Part shown: positions 1-9,600 of the stretch, piece after piece
Layout of the letters: the number at the start of each line of letters is the position of its first letter
How positions within the stretch are numbered: position 1 is the first letter of the stretch
Assembly: GCA_035771175.1 (NCBI GenBank)
Contig: CM069597.1
Coordinates: 13,427,001-13,491,000 of the forward strand
Source: Paratinospora sagittata
Lineage: Eukaryota > Streptophyta > Magnoliopsida > Ranunculales > Menispermaceae
DNA: 64,000 nucleotides
Direction: 5' to 3'
The notes under the pieces: model-generated
Database searches by the model: none
Told to the model about the DNA's origin: nothing
What the model saw: the letters and a program-made list of their open reading frames with translations, nothing else
Made by a program: the position numbers and the translations under genes

Positions 1-753
1 CATACGTCCCTAGGTGGTGCTATGTATGATGCCCATGCATGAACTGGTCCGGTCTTTACTTAACATTTAGACAGGATTTGACAACGTTTAGTGATCCTTA
101 TCAGGGTTAGTATCACTACGTGCAAGGTGAGGACATTCAGTATTACTTGTATAAGCTGATAGTTTTCAAATAAAACCAACCAGATCAGTCTCCAGTTGAG
201 AGGTGAGACACGAGGTCTACTTAAATACCAATCGTCTAGAGCAGCACACTGCCTCCTGTTCACTATTTAAAGTTACAGAGGACAAGCTTGAGTTTGGTTG
301 AGCCATATTGACCACTAATCCTACATAACAACAGTGTAATACATGAACTCCAAATATACAGGCATAAGTATGACAATATGACAATATACGCAATAATGCA
401 GTGTAAATGAATAGTAGACATAATGATAAATGAATGTAAACTTTAATAAAAGTTATAAGACACACAAACCTATGTTTCGTTCCCCACCTTCAGATAAAAA
501 CTCCTTTGAAAACTGGCTCCTTCCCCCGGGCATAACCGCGTTGCACCGCACAGAGAGTCTCGGAAAGAGAGTCTCAAAAGAGATGGCAAAAACTCAAAAT
601 GAGTGAAAGAGAGAAGGAAAATCACAAGGAGGAGTGATTTTGGTGTGAGAAATGAGGAGGAAGAAGGGTTCTTAAATAGGAAAAATGGCGCCTGAAAAAT
701 CGGGCATGTCTGCCTGAACAATTTTTTTTTTTGTGCAAACCTAGGGTATTACA
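1..753 (-). repeat. 3' LTR of element 1, partial
   Basis: Collinear with 10225-10983 in the other LTR, including the poly-T stretch before the terminal motif. In plus orientation it ends GGTATTACA at 753, so in element sense it begins TGTAATACCC. Insertions, deletions and substitutions separate the two LTRs, so the insertion is not recent. Short ORFs on both strands here have no recognisable product. Confidence 0.93.
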
Positions 754-766
754 CTCTACCCCCCTT
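754..766 (-). other. Polypurine tract of element 1
   Basis: On the minus strand this reads AAGGGGGGTAGAG, directly followed by the LTR start TGTAATACCC. It is the expected plus-strand primer position for a gypsy element. The same 13 bases occur at the equivalent place in element 2 (15367-15379). Confidence 0.88.
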
Positions 767-787
767 AAAAGGATTTCGCCCTCAAAA

Positions 788-1310
788 TCAGTCCAAGTAG
801 TCATGATAGTTATCTGTGTGAGATTCACTGCCGTCGTCATCATTTGCCAGTTCAGGGTAATGCTTGTATGGTCCCTGAATGGCACTGTGGCCGGTGGAAT
901 CCTCAACATCATGAAACCATGGAGAGCAAATGGAGTCAGATTCGTCCTCAGAAGATTCCAACCTTTGCTTAATAGATAGTGGTGTAGGGCGCTGGTCGCA
1001 TCGTTTAAGGGGGGGTAGGTTGAGCGGTGGGATGCTTTTTCGTGTTGTTGCTCGAATTCGGCCGCCTGACAATTTTGCTAGAAGATCCTGCCAAGATGAG
1101 GGCACGAGATTGTTTTGGGCAAAATTGTTACGAAAAAGCCATGCGGGCTCTAGCGATAAGGATCATTGTCTGTGTGGTGATGGAGTTAGTTATGCAAAGT
1201 AGTTGTGACTAGACTCAGATCCTGGAGGAGTCGCCACAGGTGGCCAAGGAGGCCATTGCGTGTGTGCGTCACTCACTATATCCATCGATATTATTTTCAG
1301 ACATCTGCAT
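788..1310 (-). pseudogene. Downstream extra ORF of element 1 (broken)
   Basis: A small reading frame lies between the end of integrase (about 1398) and the polypurine tract. Its probable start is the ATG at 1310 (MQMSE). A 4-base difference from element 2 near 1270 shifts the frame. A long open stretch then runs from 1105 to 788. Visible features are a middle section with Arg and Pro (GGRIRATTRKSIPP) and an acidic C-terminal part (ESSEDESDSICSP...ANDDDGSESH) that ends just before the polypurine tract. Element 2 has the same frame. I do not recognise the protein. It is not RNase H, chromodomain or env-like. It could encode an accessory protein or be a fossil. Confidence 0.5.
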
Positions 1311-1397
1311 AGTTATTCAAGTGAAACGATGTATTAAGGTATTTGTAACCAAAGTTTCATCATTTTATTGATAAGTGAAATAGTACAATGTATCGCA

Positions 1398-2700
1398 TCA
1401 TCTGTTATTACTAGAAAACAATTCATGGTATTTCTGTTTAATTGTTGCTTCTAGTTCCCATGTTGCTTCCTCTACTCCGTGGTGATCCCTGAGCACCTTC
1501 ACAAGTGGTGTGCTACGTCGCCTTAGTTCTGGAGTTTTTCTATCCAAGATCTTTATCGCTCTCTCCTGATACTTATTTCTTTCCTCAACCCTAACCTCGA
1601 CCAGAGGGATGATATGCGTAGGATCATGACAATGCTTTCGAAGCATGGATACGTGAAAAACGTCATGAACCTTAGACATGGACAGTGGAAGGAACAGACG
1701 ATAAGTAAGTTTGCCAATACGTTCAATGATTTGAAATGGACTGATATACCATGGAGAGAGCTTTCCTTTGATCCCAAAGCATTTGACACCTCTTGTGGGA
1801 TGAACTTTTAGAAAAACGAAGTCCCCCTTATCAAATTCTAGAGGCTGCCTCCGCTTGTCAGCATAGCTCTTCTGTCGACTTTGTTCAACACAAAGTCGCT
1901 CCTTTACTAGTGTGATATTCTTAGAAGTCTCTTGAACTAGTTCAGGGCCCAACTACGGTCGATCTGCCATATCTAACCAGCATACCGGAGATCTGCAAGG
2001 GCGACCATAGAAAACCTCGTACGGTGTCATGCCCATGCTAGTTTGGTAGCTGTTGTTGTATGCAAACTCAGCTAAATGTAAGTACTTTGCCCATCCGTCA
2101 TTAAAGTCCAAAATGCAACACCGTAACATGTTTTCCAAGATTTTTGAATAAGACGCTCTGACTGTCCATCAGTCTGAGGGCGAAAGGTTGTGCTCATGGT
2201 GATCTTAGAGCCCATTATACTCTGGAAGCTTTGCCAAAACTTTGATGTGAATCGAGGGTCTCGATTAGAGACGATCGTGAGTGATATGCAATGGAGGCGT
2301 ACAATCTCTCTTTCATATAGTTCGGCAAGTTTGGCAGGGTTATCCGTGAACTTTATTGGCAAAAAGGGTGCAGACTTTGTAAGTCTGTCAATGATAACCC
2401 AGATAACATCTTTCCCTTTATTATTTTGAGGCAAGGCCGTAACAAAATCCATTGCGATGTTCTCCCACTTCCATTCTCCAATAGGTAACGGTTGGAGAAG
2501 TCCAGAGGGAAGTCTTCGTTCTTCCTTAACTTGCTGGCAAATGAGACATCGAACAACGAAGTGTGCAATCGCGTTATTCATTCCAGAAAACCAGAATTGT
2601 CGCTTGACATCCTTGTACATCTTGTCACCCCCAGAATGCATAACACACCTCGAACAGTGCATCTCAGTGAGCACTTCTTTCCGAACCTCAGGATCGTTCG
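1398..2700 (-). pseudogene. Integrase with C-terminal chromodomain, element 1
   Basis: In element sense this starts with the His/Cys zinc-binding region (H..H, then CLICQQ), followed by the core beginning AMDFVTALP. The second catalytic position reads VSNRDPRF where element 2 reads VSDRDPRF, so the catalytic Asp is replaced by Asn. The TDGQSERLIQ motif with the catalytic Glu is present. The C-terminal part has a GPF/Y-like segment (WYISPFQII) and ends in a chromodomain-like tail (ILDRKTPELRRRSTPLVKVL...EEATWELE) typical of Del/Tekay chromoviruses. Such chromodomains direct integration to marked chromatin. Frame breaks near 2140 and a stop near 1950 split it. Inactive. Confidence 0.88.
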
Positions 2701-4220
2701 GTAGACAGAGACATTTTTATAGAAAATGGCCCCGCCTTCAAAGACCGACCAGTGAGGAAGGTCCTGTCCGCTGAGTAGAAGTTCGCGTTTTTCCATTAAC
2801 ATAGGGTTGTTGGCTTGAGCTGTTGAAATCTTTCGAACCAGCTCAGAGTTGGCAGACAATTGAGAAAGTCGTGATTTTGCTCCCTCTTTGATCAGTTGTA
2901 GGTTAAAACTCTCCATCTCTGTAGCCAACTTCCCCATTTCGAAGTAAAAGTGCAAGCAACATAAGATTTTTTACTCAGGGCATTAGCGACAACATTGGCC
3001 TTACCGGGATGGTACTGGAGTTGAAAGTCATAATCTTTCAACAATTCCAACCATCCTCTTTGGCGGAGGTTTAGGTGTCTCTGGGTGTAGATGTACTTAA
3101 GACTCTTGTGATCCGAGAAGACCTCAAACCGTTCACCCTATAGGTAATGACGCCATAGCTTCAGTACAAATACGATAGTTGCAAGTTTCAAGTCATGTGT
3201 TGGGTAATTGCCCTCATGAATCTTTAGTTGCCTCGAGGCATATGCGACAACTTGGCCTTTTTGCATTAGTACGACACCTAAGCCTTGGAGAGAGGTGTCG
3301 GTGTATAGTGAAAATTCAAGTTCATTTCTTGGAGCGATGAGTACTGGTGCCGTCGTAAGGCGCTTCTTCAATTCCTGAAATGATGTTTCATAGGCGGGAT
3401 TCCAGATGAATCGCACGTCTTTCCGAGTGAGCTTTGTCATAGGTTCAACAATCTTTGAGAAGTCCTTGATGAAACGTCTGTAATAGCCAGCCAAACCAAG
3501 AAAACTCATAATTTGAGTAATAGTGGTAGGTTGCTTCCAGTTTAAAGCTTCAACCTTAGAAGGATTTACCTTAATGCCAGCCTAAAATCACATGCCCTAG
3601 GAATTGAACTTGTTTCGCCCAAAATTCGCACTTACTCAACTTTGCATACAATTGGTGCCTTCTCAAGGTCTGAAGTATTTGGCATCTCTAAGTTGGTCGA
3701 ATAAGTCATCAATCCTGGGCAACGAGTATCTGTTCTTAATGGTGACGATATTGAGCTTGCGATAGTCTATGCAAAGTCGAAACGAACCATCCTTTTTGCG
3801 AAAAAACAGAACTGGAGTGCCCTAGGGTGATGAACTCTTTCTGATGAAGCCATTACTCTCTAATTCCTTCAGTTGTTTGTCCAATTCGATGAGCTCGACA
3901 TTTGACATTCTGTATGGTGGAATTGAGATAGGCCCGGTCCCAGGTATGTGATTGATTTCAAAATCGAATTTCCTAACCGGAGGTAGACCAGAAAGGTCAT
4001 TTAGAAAAACTGTTGGGAATTCAGATATTACCAGGACATCGTGTACTTCGAGAGGGTACACTGCTGGTGATTCATTTTCATCACCAAGGGATAGAGCTTG
4101 AAGCTGTGCCTTGCAAAGTGCAGCAGTCGAGTTGTGTATCCATTTCCTTGTTCCCTGAATCTTAACAAACTCCATCGTGGGCAAGGTTAACTGAACTTGC
4201 TTCTTCATGCAATTGATCTT
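2700..4220 (-). pseudogene. Reverse transcriptase and RNase H, element 1 (catalytic core deleted)
   Basis: The N-terminal RT side is readable ([45 protein letters not shown]). Compared with element 2 a 265-bp block (18284-18548 there) is missing after 3672. The deleted block carries the VFVDD active site. The RT thumb/connection ([19 protein letters not shown]) and RNase H ([22 protein letters not shown]) follow, with a stop after WRHYL. A TGG Trp codon has become TAG at 3823 (SSSP-stop-G, where element 2 reads SSSPWG). Inactive. Confidence 0.88.
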
Positions 4221-4540
4221 TGCATTCAGTGGTGCGAGCTAGTCCATGCCGAGGATGATGTCGAAGTTTTCAATGTCCATCACAAAAAGATCTGCATATA
4301 TTATTTGTTCTGCCATTCGAAGCTCACATCGGGAACACTGCAAATTCACGTCAGTACTAGATCCTAAAGGTGATGTGACATGGATTGTGATTTGTGTGGG
4401 TTCAGGATGCAACCCTAAATGTCTTACCAATGCAGATGATATAAAAGAATGCGTAGCACCCGAATCGAACAAGACATGCACCATTGTATTGAATAAGGAA
4501 AATGTACCTTCGACTACATTGTTGCTTGGGAGGGATTGTT
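4221..4540 (-). pseudogene. Retropepsin-like aspartic protease, element 1
   Basis: The active-site motif DSGATHSFIS is intact and the second-half ILGMD motif is present. These are the hallmarks of gypsy proteases that cleave the Gag-Pol polyprotein. The Trp expected after ILGMD is a TAG stop (T at 4240), where element 2 still has TGG. A TAA stop also separates it from gag near 4540. Length and position match the family. Confidence 0.88.
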
Positions 4541-5793
4541 AAGGGATGGCAAATGCTCTGCCCTGGTTCCGTTGCCTCTGGTTTTGCTGGTTCTGCCTGG
4601 GTTGGTAATTAGCAGCAGGTGGTGCTTGTTGGATTGTAACAACGAGAATAAGTTGCTGAAGGTGCGGACAGACATTTCGTACATGGCCCTGGTGGCCGCA
4701 GTTGTAACACGTCGGCCTTTGCTGCTGATGGTTCTGTTGGCCATGCTGATTGTGGTGCTGACCACCACCTTTGCCGTTGCCATTTCGACGACCACCCCGA
4801 CCATTACAGCTTCTGCGGCCATGATTGCGAAAACCCTGATTGCCAGGGTTTGATGGTTCAGCCGCGGGTGTCGTGGCCCCATTCTTCTTAACAGGGGCTG
4901 GGAGGGCTGAGTTTTGATTATAGTAGGGCTTCTTCTTATTGCCCTGTTGGGAAAAAGTTGCAGGCCGTTTGACCTTATTCAGTCTCTGCTCCTGCACAAT
5001 CTTCTCCTGCTTAAAGCTCATGGCCTTGTCAACGACCTGCCTGTAAATCTTGTGATCCAAGATCGACAAAGCTTATCGAATGTCAGGTCGAAGGCCATTG
5101 TAGAATTTCTCGGTCTTATCTTACTCCATTGAGATGGTGGAGAGGGAGTAGACCAATAATTCTTTAAACTTGCCAGCCTACTCCTTGACTGTCATGCCGC
5201 TTGGTATAGCTTGGCGAACTTCTGGCGCTTCTGCCTCTTCACAGCACTGGAGAGGTACTCATCAATAAACATTGACTCGAACTGTTGCCAAGTCATGTCC
5301 GTGGTATTGACCCTTGGGTCCTCCTTTACTGTTATCCACCATGTATTTGCTCCACCAATAAGTTGGTAGGTCGCAAGTGGGATCTTTCGAGCCTCATCGA
5401 CTCTCATTGCATCGAGAGCCTTATTTGACTCATCCAACCATTTCAGCACCTCTTCAGCATCAATGGTGCCAGCAAAAGAAAGAGGTTGTAGCCTCTTGTA
5501 CTTCGTAATCTGGTCGGTTTGAGCCTCCGACCCATATCTCGTAGGTGCCTGAACAGTGACAACCTAATTGGTCGTGGTCTCACGAACGGCCATTTGAACA
5601 GTTACTTTCATACTTCCATACTCGAAGGCATGGCAAAGGGTGTGGGTTGGGGTGGCACTGCCTGCCCAGACGTAGTGGCAATATCGGGTGTGGCCTGTGC
5701 TGTCGGAGGCGGCGATTCCTTATTCTGAATCTCAGGAGGTGCCTCCTTCGCTGGACGGATAGTACGTGGCCTTCCTCTCTTCCTGATTTGCAT
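4541..5793 (-). pseudogene. Gag, element 1
   Basis: Probable start is the ATG at 5793 (MQIRKRGRPR), which follows an untranslated region holding the stem-loops. A Pro-rich N-terminus (PPPTAQ, PPQPTP) is followed by the retrotransposon Gag core (WLDESNKALD...LIGGANTWW...TWQQFESMF). A basic Gln/Asn/His-rich region leads to one CCHC zinc knuckle (CYNCGHQGHVRNVC, about 4670-4712) for RNA binding. Frame breaks occur around 5070-5190 and 5450-5600. The capsid/nucleocapsid role is inferred from the family. Confidence 0.85.
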
Positions 5794-6191
5794 TTTCTCA
5801 CTCACAAGGAGAAAATAAAACCATGGTTTAGGAACTGTAGCCAAATGTAATGTTATGGTATTCTTAGCAACAATTTCGAGAGTACTGCAATAAAAACCAC
5901 ATATCTTTCTAAGTATAGTGTAAGGTTTTTGAGGAATCAAAGAATCTTATGTGCCTCGTATGTTTGGCCATGGTGTAAAAACAAGGTTAGAATGTTTATA
6001 TAATAAGTATAAAACTTTGCAAGTATTTAAAATATTTTGGTTCTGGTTTTTGTGAACATACATATATATTTCATTGAAAATCCATACGAGTCATAAAATT
6101 TCTAAGATTTTCCTTGGTAAGTATCCTGATCTAACATTCTATGACAATCTTATGTATTCAAACTCTTTCGCTTAGTCTTTTCGATTATTAT

Positions 6192-6466
6192 CCAAATTCG
6201 TGTGTCCCATACCACATGAATTTGGTAATAAGGGTGTCAACCAAGTTAAGTTGTATGAACACGGTCTTTATAAAACATCGGCTAAATAGTAGTTCACTAA
6301 TAGTATCGTCTAAGTTTACTCGTCCCATACCGTGTAAACTTAGTGAGTATGTTAGTAATGCAACTTTCTCCAAATGTTTCTTTTCACACAAGGTCGTGAG
6401 TTTTCTTACTTCCATATTTTATTTAGTATTCTCCAATTTTGTTGTGTCCCATACCACCCCAAAGTT
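6192..6466 (-). other. Three stem-loops with one shared 8-nt loop, element 1
   Basis: Three hairpins lie between ORF0 and gag. Hairpin 1 (6192-6225) has arms CCAAATTCGTGTG and CACATGAATTTGG (plus strand). Hairpin 2 (6312-6341) has perfect outer arms AAGTTTAC and GTAAACTT. Hairpin 3 (6435-6466) is weaker and uses wobble pairs. Each presents the same loop, TCCCATAC on the plus strand (6205-6212, 6323-6330, 6447-6454), which is GTATGGGA in element RNA. The arms differ in sequence while the loop is constant. All three recur in element 2. The role is unknown; packaging, dimerisation or translation control for gag are possible. Confidence 0.7.
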
Positions 6467-7543
6467 AGTAATACGAAAGAAAGAATGGTTGTAAGTCGGC
6501 CCACCAAAGATAGTCTTAAACAAAACATTTCATTCATATATAAAATAAATTTTTACAATGCCAATGATCATTCCTGATTTTCCTGCCTACTACTGCTCCT
6601 TCTAGACCTCCTGCTTGGTACAAAAAGACTACTAGAAGAAGGTTGAGAATTTGCTCGTTGTTCTTCGACGTTTTGCATACGTGTTAACAAAGTATTTTGA
6701 GTATCCTCTATTCGAGCAATGCTAGCTACGGTCACATTTAACTGCTCGAATGGGTTAGTCAATTGCCCTATCGATGGTTGATGGGTTGACTGTCCCATAG
6801 GTGGAGGGTAGGTCGTAGGCATTGGTAGAAAGTATTGGCCGTATGGTTGACTCATAGGTGTGGGGTAGTTGTTTTGACTGTACGGGGATTCCCTAACTGG
6901 AACCCCATGGACATTTGGATATGCTTGAGTTAAAAAGTCTTGAAACAATGGGCTCATTGGGATGTCCTGTCTTCCAAGATTTGGTGCCTCAAAGTTTTGT
7001 TGTTGTTGGTTCACAGGAACTTGTGGAACTGGCCGATATGATACTTCAGGAGTTGGAGGCCTTTGGTACGTAGTTGTCACACCCTGGGTTGCACAGCGTG
7101 CCCCTACCCAAGTGCGGGCGCACCCTCTCGGGGCGAACGCCTAGCCATTATGGATCCATAATATTGTCCCATCTCGGCCAGCCACGCCGCACAAGGACGC
7201 CGGTCACCGAGATCATTTATCCCCCTGCACAATCCACAGCACAGGGAGGGCCTCCCCCAAGTTCGAACTCGCAACCTCTTCCTCATAAGGTTAGATTTCG
7301 CAACTTGAGTAATATTATGGATCCATAATGGCTAGGCGTTCGCCCCGAGGGGGTGCGCCCGCACCTGGGTAGGGGGCACGCTGTGCAACCCAGGGTGTGA
7401 CAAAAAGGCCTTATGTAGACACCGAGATCATTTATCCATATTATTCACACTCCCATGAATAATATAGGGCCTCCCCCAAGTTCGAACTCGCAACCTCTTC
7501 CTCATAAGGTTATATTTCGCAACTTGAGTACCCATTGAGCCAA

Positions 7544-7796
7544 TGGTTCAATGGGTACTCAAGTTGCGAAATATAACCTTATGAGGAAGAGGTTGCGAGT
7601 TCGAACTTGGGGGAGGCCCTATATTATTCATGGGAGTGTGAATAATATGGATAAATGATCTCGGTGACCGGCGTCCTTGTGTGGCGTGGCTGGCCGAGAT
7701 GGGACAATATTATGGATCCATAATGGCTAGGCGTTCGCCCCGAGGGGGTGCGCCCGCACCTGGGTAGGGGGCACGCTGTGCAACCCAGGGTGTGAC
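7544..7796 (+). repeat. Most complete SINE-like unit of the cluster
   Basis: Its head has an RNA polymerase III A box, TGGTTCAATGG (7544-7554), fully matching TRGYNNARNGG. A near-perfect B box, GTTCGAACT (7599-7607), lies about 45 bases later, spaced as in tRNA-derived SINEs. The body ends in GGGTGTGACA. Other copies share the body but differ in a short internal segment (near 7620-7650), so at least two subtypes are present. Confidence 0.6.
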
Positions 7797-7814
7797 AAAA
7801 AGGCCTTATGTATA

Positions 7815-7980
7815 TAGGGGGCTATATCACACAATATTGTCCTATCCTGGTACAGCCACCGCCACACAAGGACGTTTCTTGTACCCAGGATGATTTGTCC
7901 ACAAAGGGGGCCTCCCCCGGGATCGAACTCGAGACCTCCCCTCCAAGGAGTCTAAATTCGCATCCTAGGTAGCCACTGAA
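7815..7980 (-). repeat. Second SINE-like unit, diverged
   Basis: Read on the minus strand it has a GTTCAGTGGCTACC head and an exact B box, GTTCGATCC, then a body related to the other units (GTCCTTGTGTGGC, GGACAATATT). It is flanked by inverted AAAAAGGCCTTATGT sequences shared with neighbouring copies. Its A box is weak. Confidence 0.5.
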
Positions 7981-9374
7981 CATAAGGCCTTTTTGTCACA
8001 CCCTGGGTTGCACAGCGTGCCTCCTACCCAGGTGCGGGCGCACCCCCTCGGGGCGAACGCCTAGCCATTATGGATCCATAATATTGTCCCATCTTGGCCA
8101 GCCACGCCGCACAAGGACGCCGGTCACCGAGATCATTTATCCCCCTGCACAATCCACAGCACAGGGAGGGCCTCCCCCAAGTTCGAACTCGCAACCTCTT
8201 CGGTTGAGGTTGATTTAGGTTGGCAAATAAATCTTCCTCAGAGAACAGGTGCTCGGTTGGATCATTATTCGAGGCTGGGTTTGACGTAGGGTTCTGGTTT
8301 GGCTCGTTATTTGGTACCTCCCTAACAGAAATCTTGCGTCGACTTTTTCGGTAACAACGTCCATTTTCGTCTCTAATTCTTTTGCCATTTTCTCCTACGG
8401 TCGCACCGAATACTTCATCGTCAGTTACTCATCCATTTGTAACAAATGTCTTGAAGATAGAGGGTGTTGTAACCGCCTCAGTGATCTACTTCGAAGACTC
8501 ATCAAAAGTGTTGATGTTTGTCTCGTATAGCATCCTCATGATCAAGACTCCGTAGCCGAGGAGTTCCTTTCTTAAAGGGTTTTGAATCACCCGCAACATT
8601 TGTTGGATGATGATGTGAGGTAGGGAGACCTTAATTTTCTTCTTTATGTAGTATAGCACGAGAAGTTGAGCCCTTGACATAGCACTTCTAGTCACCTTTT
8701 CTGGCAAGATGTTGCCGAATACGATCTTTCCAAGGCCGGCAAGAGGTGGTTTACGAAGATTGTTTGGGAGGTGGGCGTACGTCGATTGGGTGTACGGGTT
8801 TTTGGCGAGGGAATCGAATAACTGTTCGTTGGACTCCGCGATCTCTGTAACTGTCTGGGGTTTGTGAGGATCAATGGTTATATCTTCAATCGGAATCTCC
8901 ATAAGTCGCGCAATAACTTCGACGTTGATAGAAATCTTCGTTCCCCTGACCGTTGTCTCCAAAACAGGGCTAATCCCATCTTCTTGAAGTCTTACGCGAT
9001 TCATGGCTTCGTAGAAGGATTTCATCAAGTTGTAAGAGACGTAACCCTCAAATTTTGTTATGTTTAACCACCCCAGTGTTGCAAAATTTTGGTGGAGGAT
9101 TGGACGGAGGCGGAGATCTCTATTGTCGATACTCCTCATAGTCATAATGTCCCTTTTGAACAATTCCTTGAGTCTGATGGGAATTGGTTCCCTACTACCG
9201 AAAGTCGTTCCTTCACTTGAGGCCATTATTTTGCATAAAGGAAAATAAACTTGTGAAAGGTAAAAAATACATCCCTAACGTATTTAAGATTTATGTTTTA
9301 TTCGTTGGACAATATTTTCTATTTTTCTCTTGATGTTTATGCCATCATTTAATCCACATTCTTCATTAACAATA

Positions 9375-9541
9375 TGATATATATATATATATATATATAG
9401 TTTTCATACTATATATATATAAATCTAAACTATATAGAAACTATGTAGTTTTCTAGATATATATTTAATATTAATCTCAACTATATATAATTCATATATA
9501 TATATATAGTTCTAGAGATATATATATCTAATAAATAGTTT
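9375..9541. repeat. AT microsatellite in leader of element 1
   Basis: Runs of (TA)n and TATATATC-like repeats lie between the primer site and ORF0. Element 2 has a longer, compound version at 23090-23350. Confidence 0.85.
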
Positions 9542-9583
9542 TTTCCCCTAATTTGGTGGACTTGGGCGGGCCGTGGACCTTAC

Positions 9584-9595
9584 GCTCTGATACCA
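9584..9595 (-). other. Primer-binding site (initiator tRNA-Met), element 1
   Basis: The minus strand reads TGGTATCAGAGC, complementary to the 3' end of plant initiator tRNA-Met. It lies five bases from the 5' LTR end. This fixes the orientation of the element. Confidence 0.93.
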
Positions 9596-9600
9596 TTAAA

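Larger units (their letters stand above)
7075..8201. repeat. Cluster of inverted tRNA-like SINE units inserted in ORF0 of element 1
   Basis: Absent from element 2, which has 63 bp (21884-21946) of ordinary ORF0 here instead. At least five full or partial copies of one unit occur in alternating orientation (about 7075-7308 minus, 7309-7415 plus, 7421-7541 minus, 7544-7814 plus, 7979-8201 minus). A second, diverged unit lies at 7815-7980. Arms 7421-7538 and 7548-7665 are inverted copies around a 9-base loop. The GC content is far above the surroundings. Transcripts could form long hairpins. Confidence 0.75.
6568..9226 (-). pseudogene. ORF0: extra ORF upstream of gag, env-like/plant transposon-protein domain, element 1
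   Basis: The ATG at 9226 opens a 246-codon stretch to 8486. It carries GWLNITKFEGY, then VRGTKISINVEVIARLMEIP, then LLVLYYIKKKIKVSLPHIIIQ and LLGYGVLIMRMLY. This pattern resembles the plant retrotransposon domain catalogued as putative plant transposon protein, and the env-like ORF of the SIRE element in this window. After a break at 8486 the frame can be followed through a basic stretch. A 1.1-kb SINE-like cluster (7075-8201) then interrupts it. The C-terminal part (7068-6568) is Pro/Gln-rich and ends with a heptad-like segment (LNVTVASIARIEDTQNTLL) and an RS-rich tail (SRRSRRSSSR). Function is unknown. It lies between primer site and gag, an unusual place for such an ORF in a chromovirus. 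Confidence 0.7.

Noticed and set aside
7544..7620. Functional tRNA gene
   Set aside because: A and B boxes are present but no cloverleaf or anticodon arm can be drawn; the unit continues as a SINE-like body.
7075..8201. CRISPR-like alternation of repeats
   Set aside because: Units alternate in orientation, are long and tRNA-like, and the genome is a plant. No spacer structure.
8864..9067. Plus-strand ORFs opposite ORF0
   Set aside because: Antisense shadows of the minus-strand frame, which has the domain pattern and is conserved in element 2.
9541..9600. tRNA-Met gene suggested by GCTCTGATACCA
   Set aside because: Only the 12-base primer-site complement is present, next to an LTR. It is a primer-binding site.
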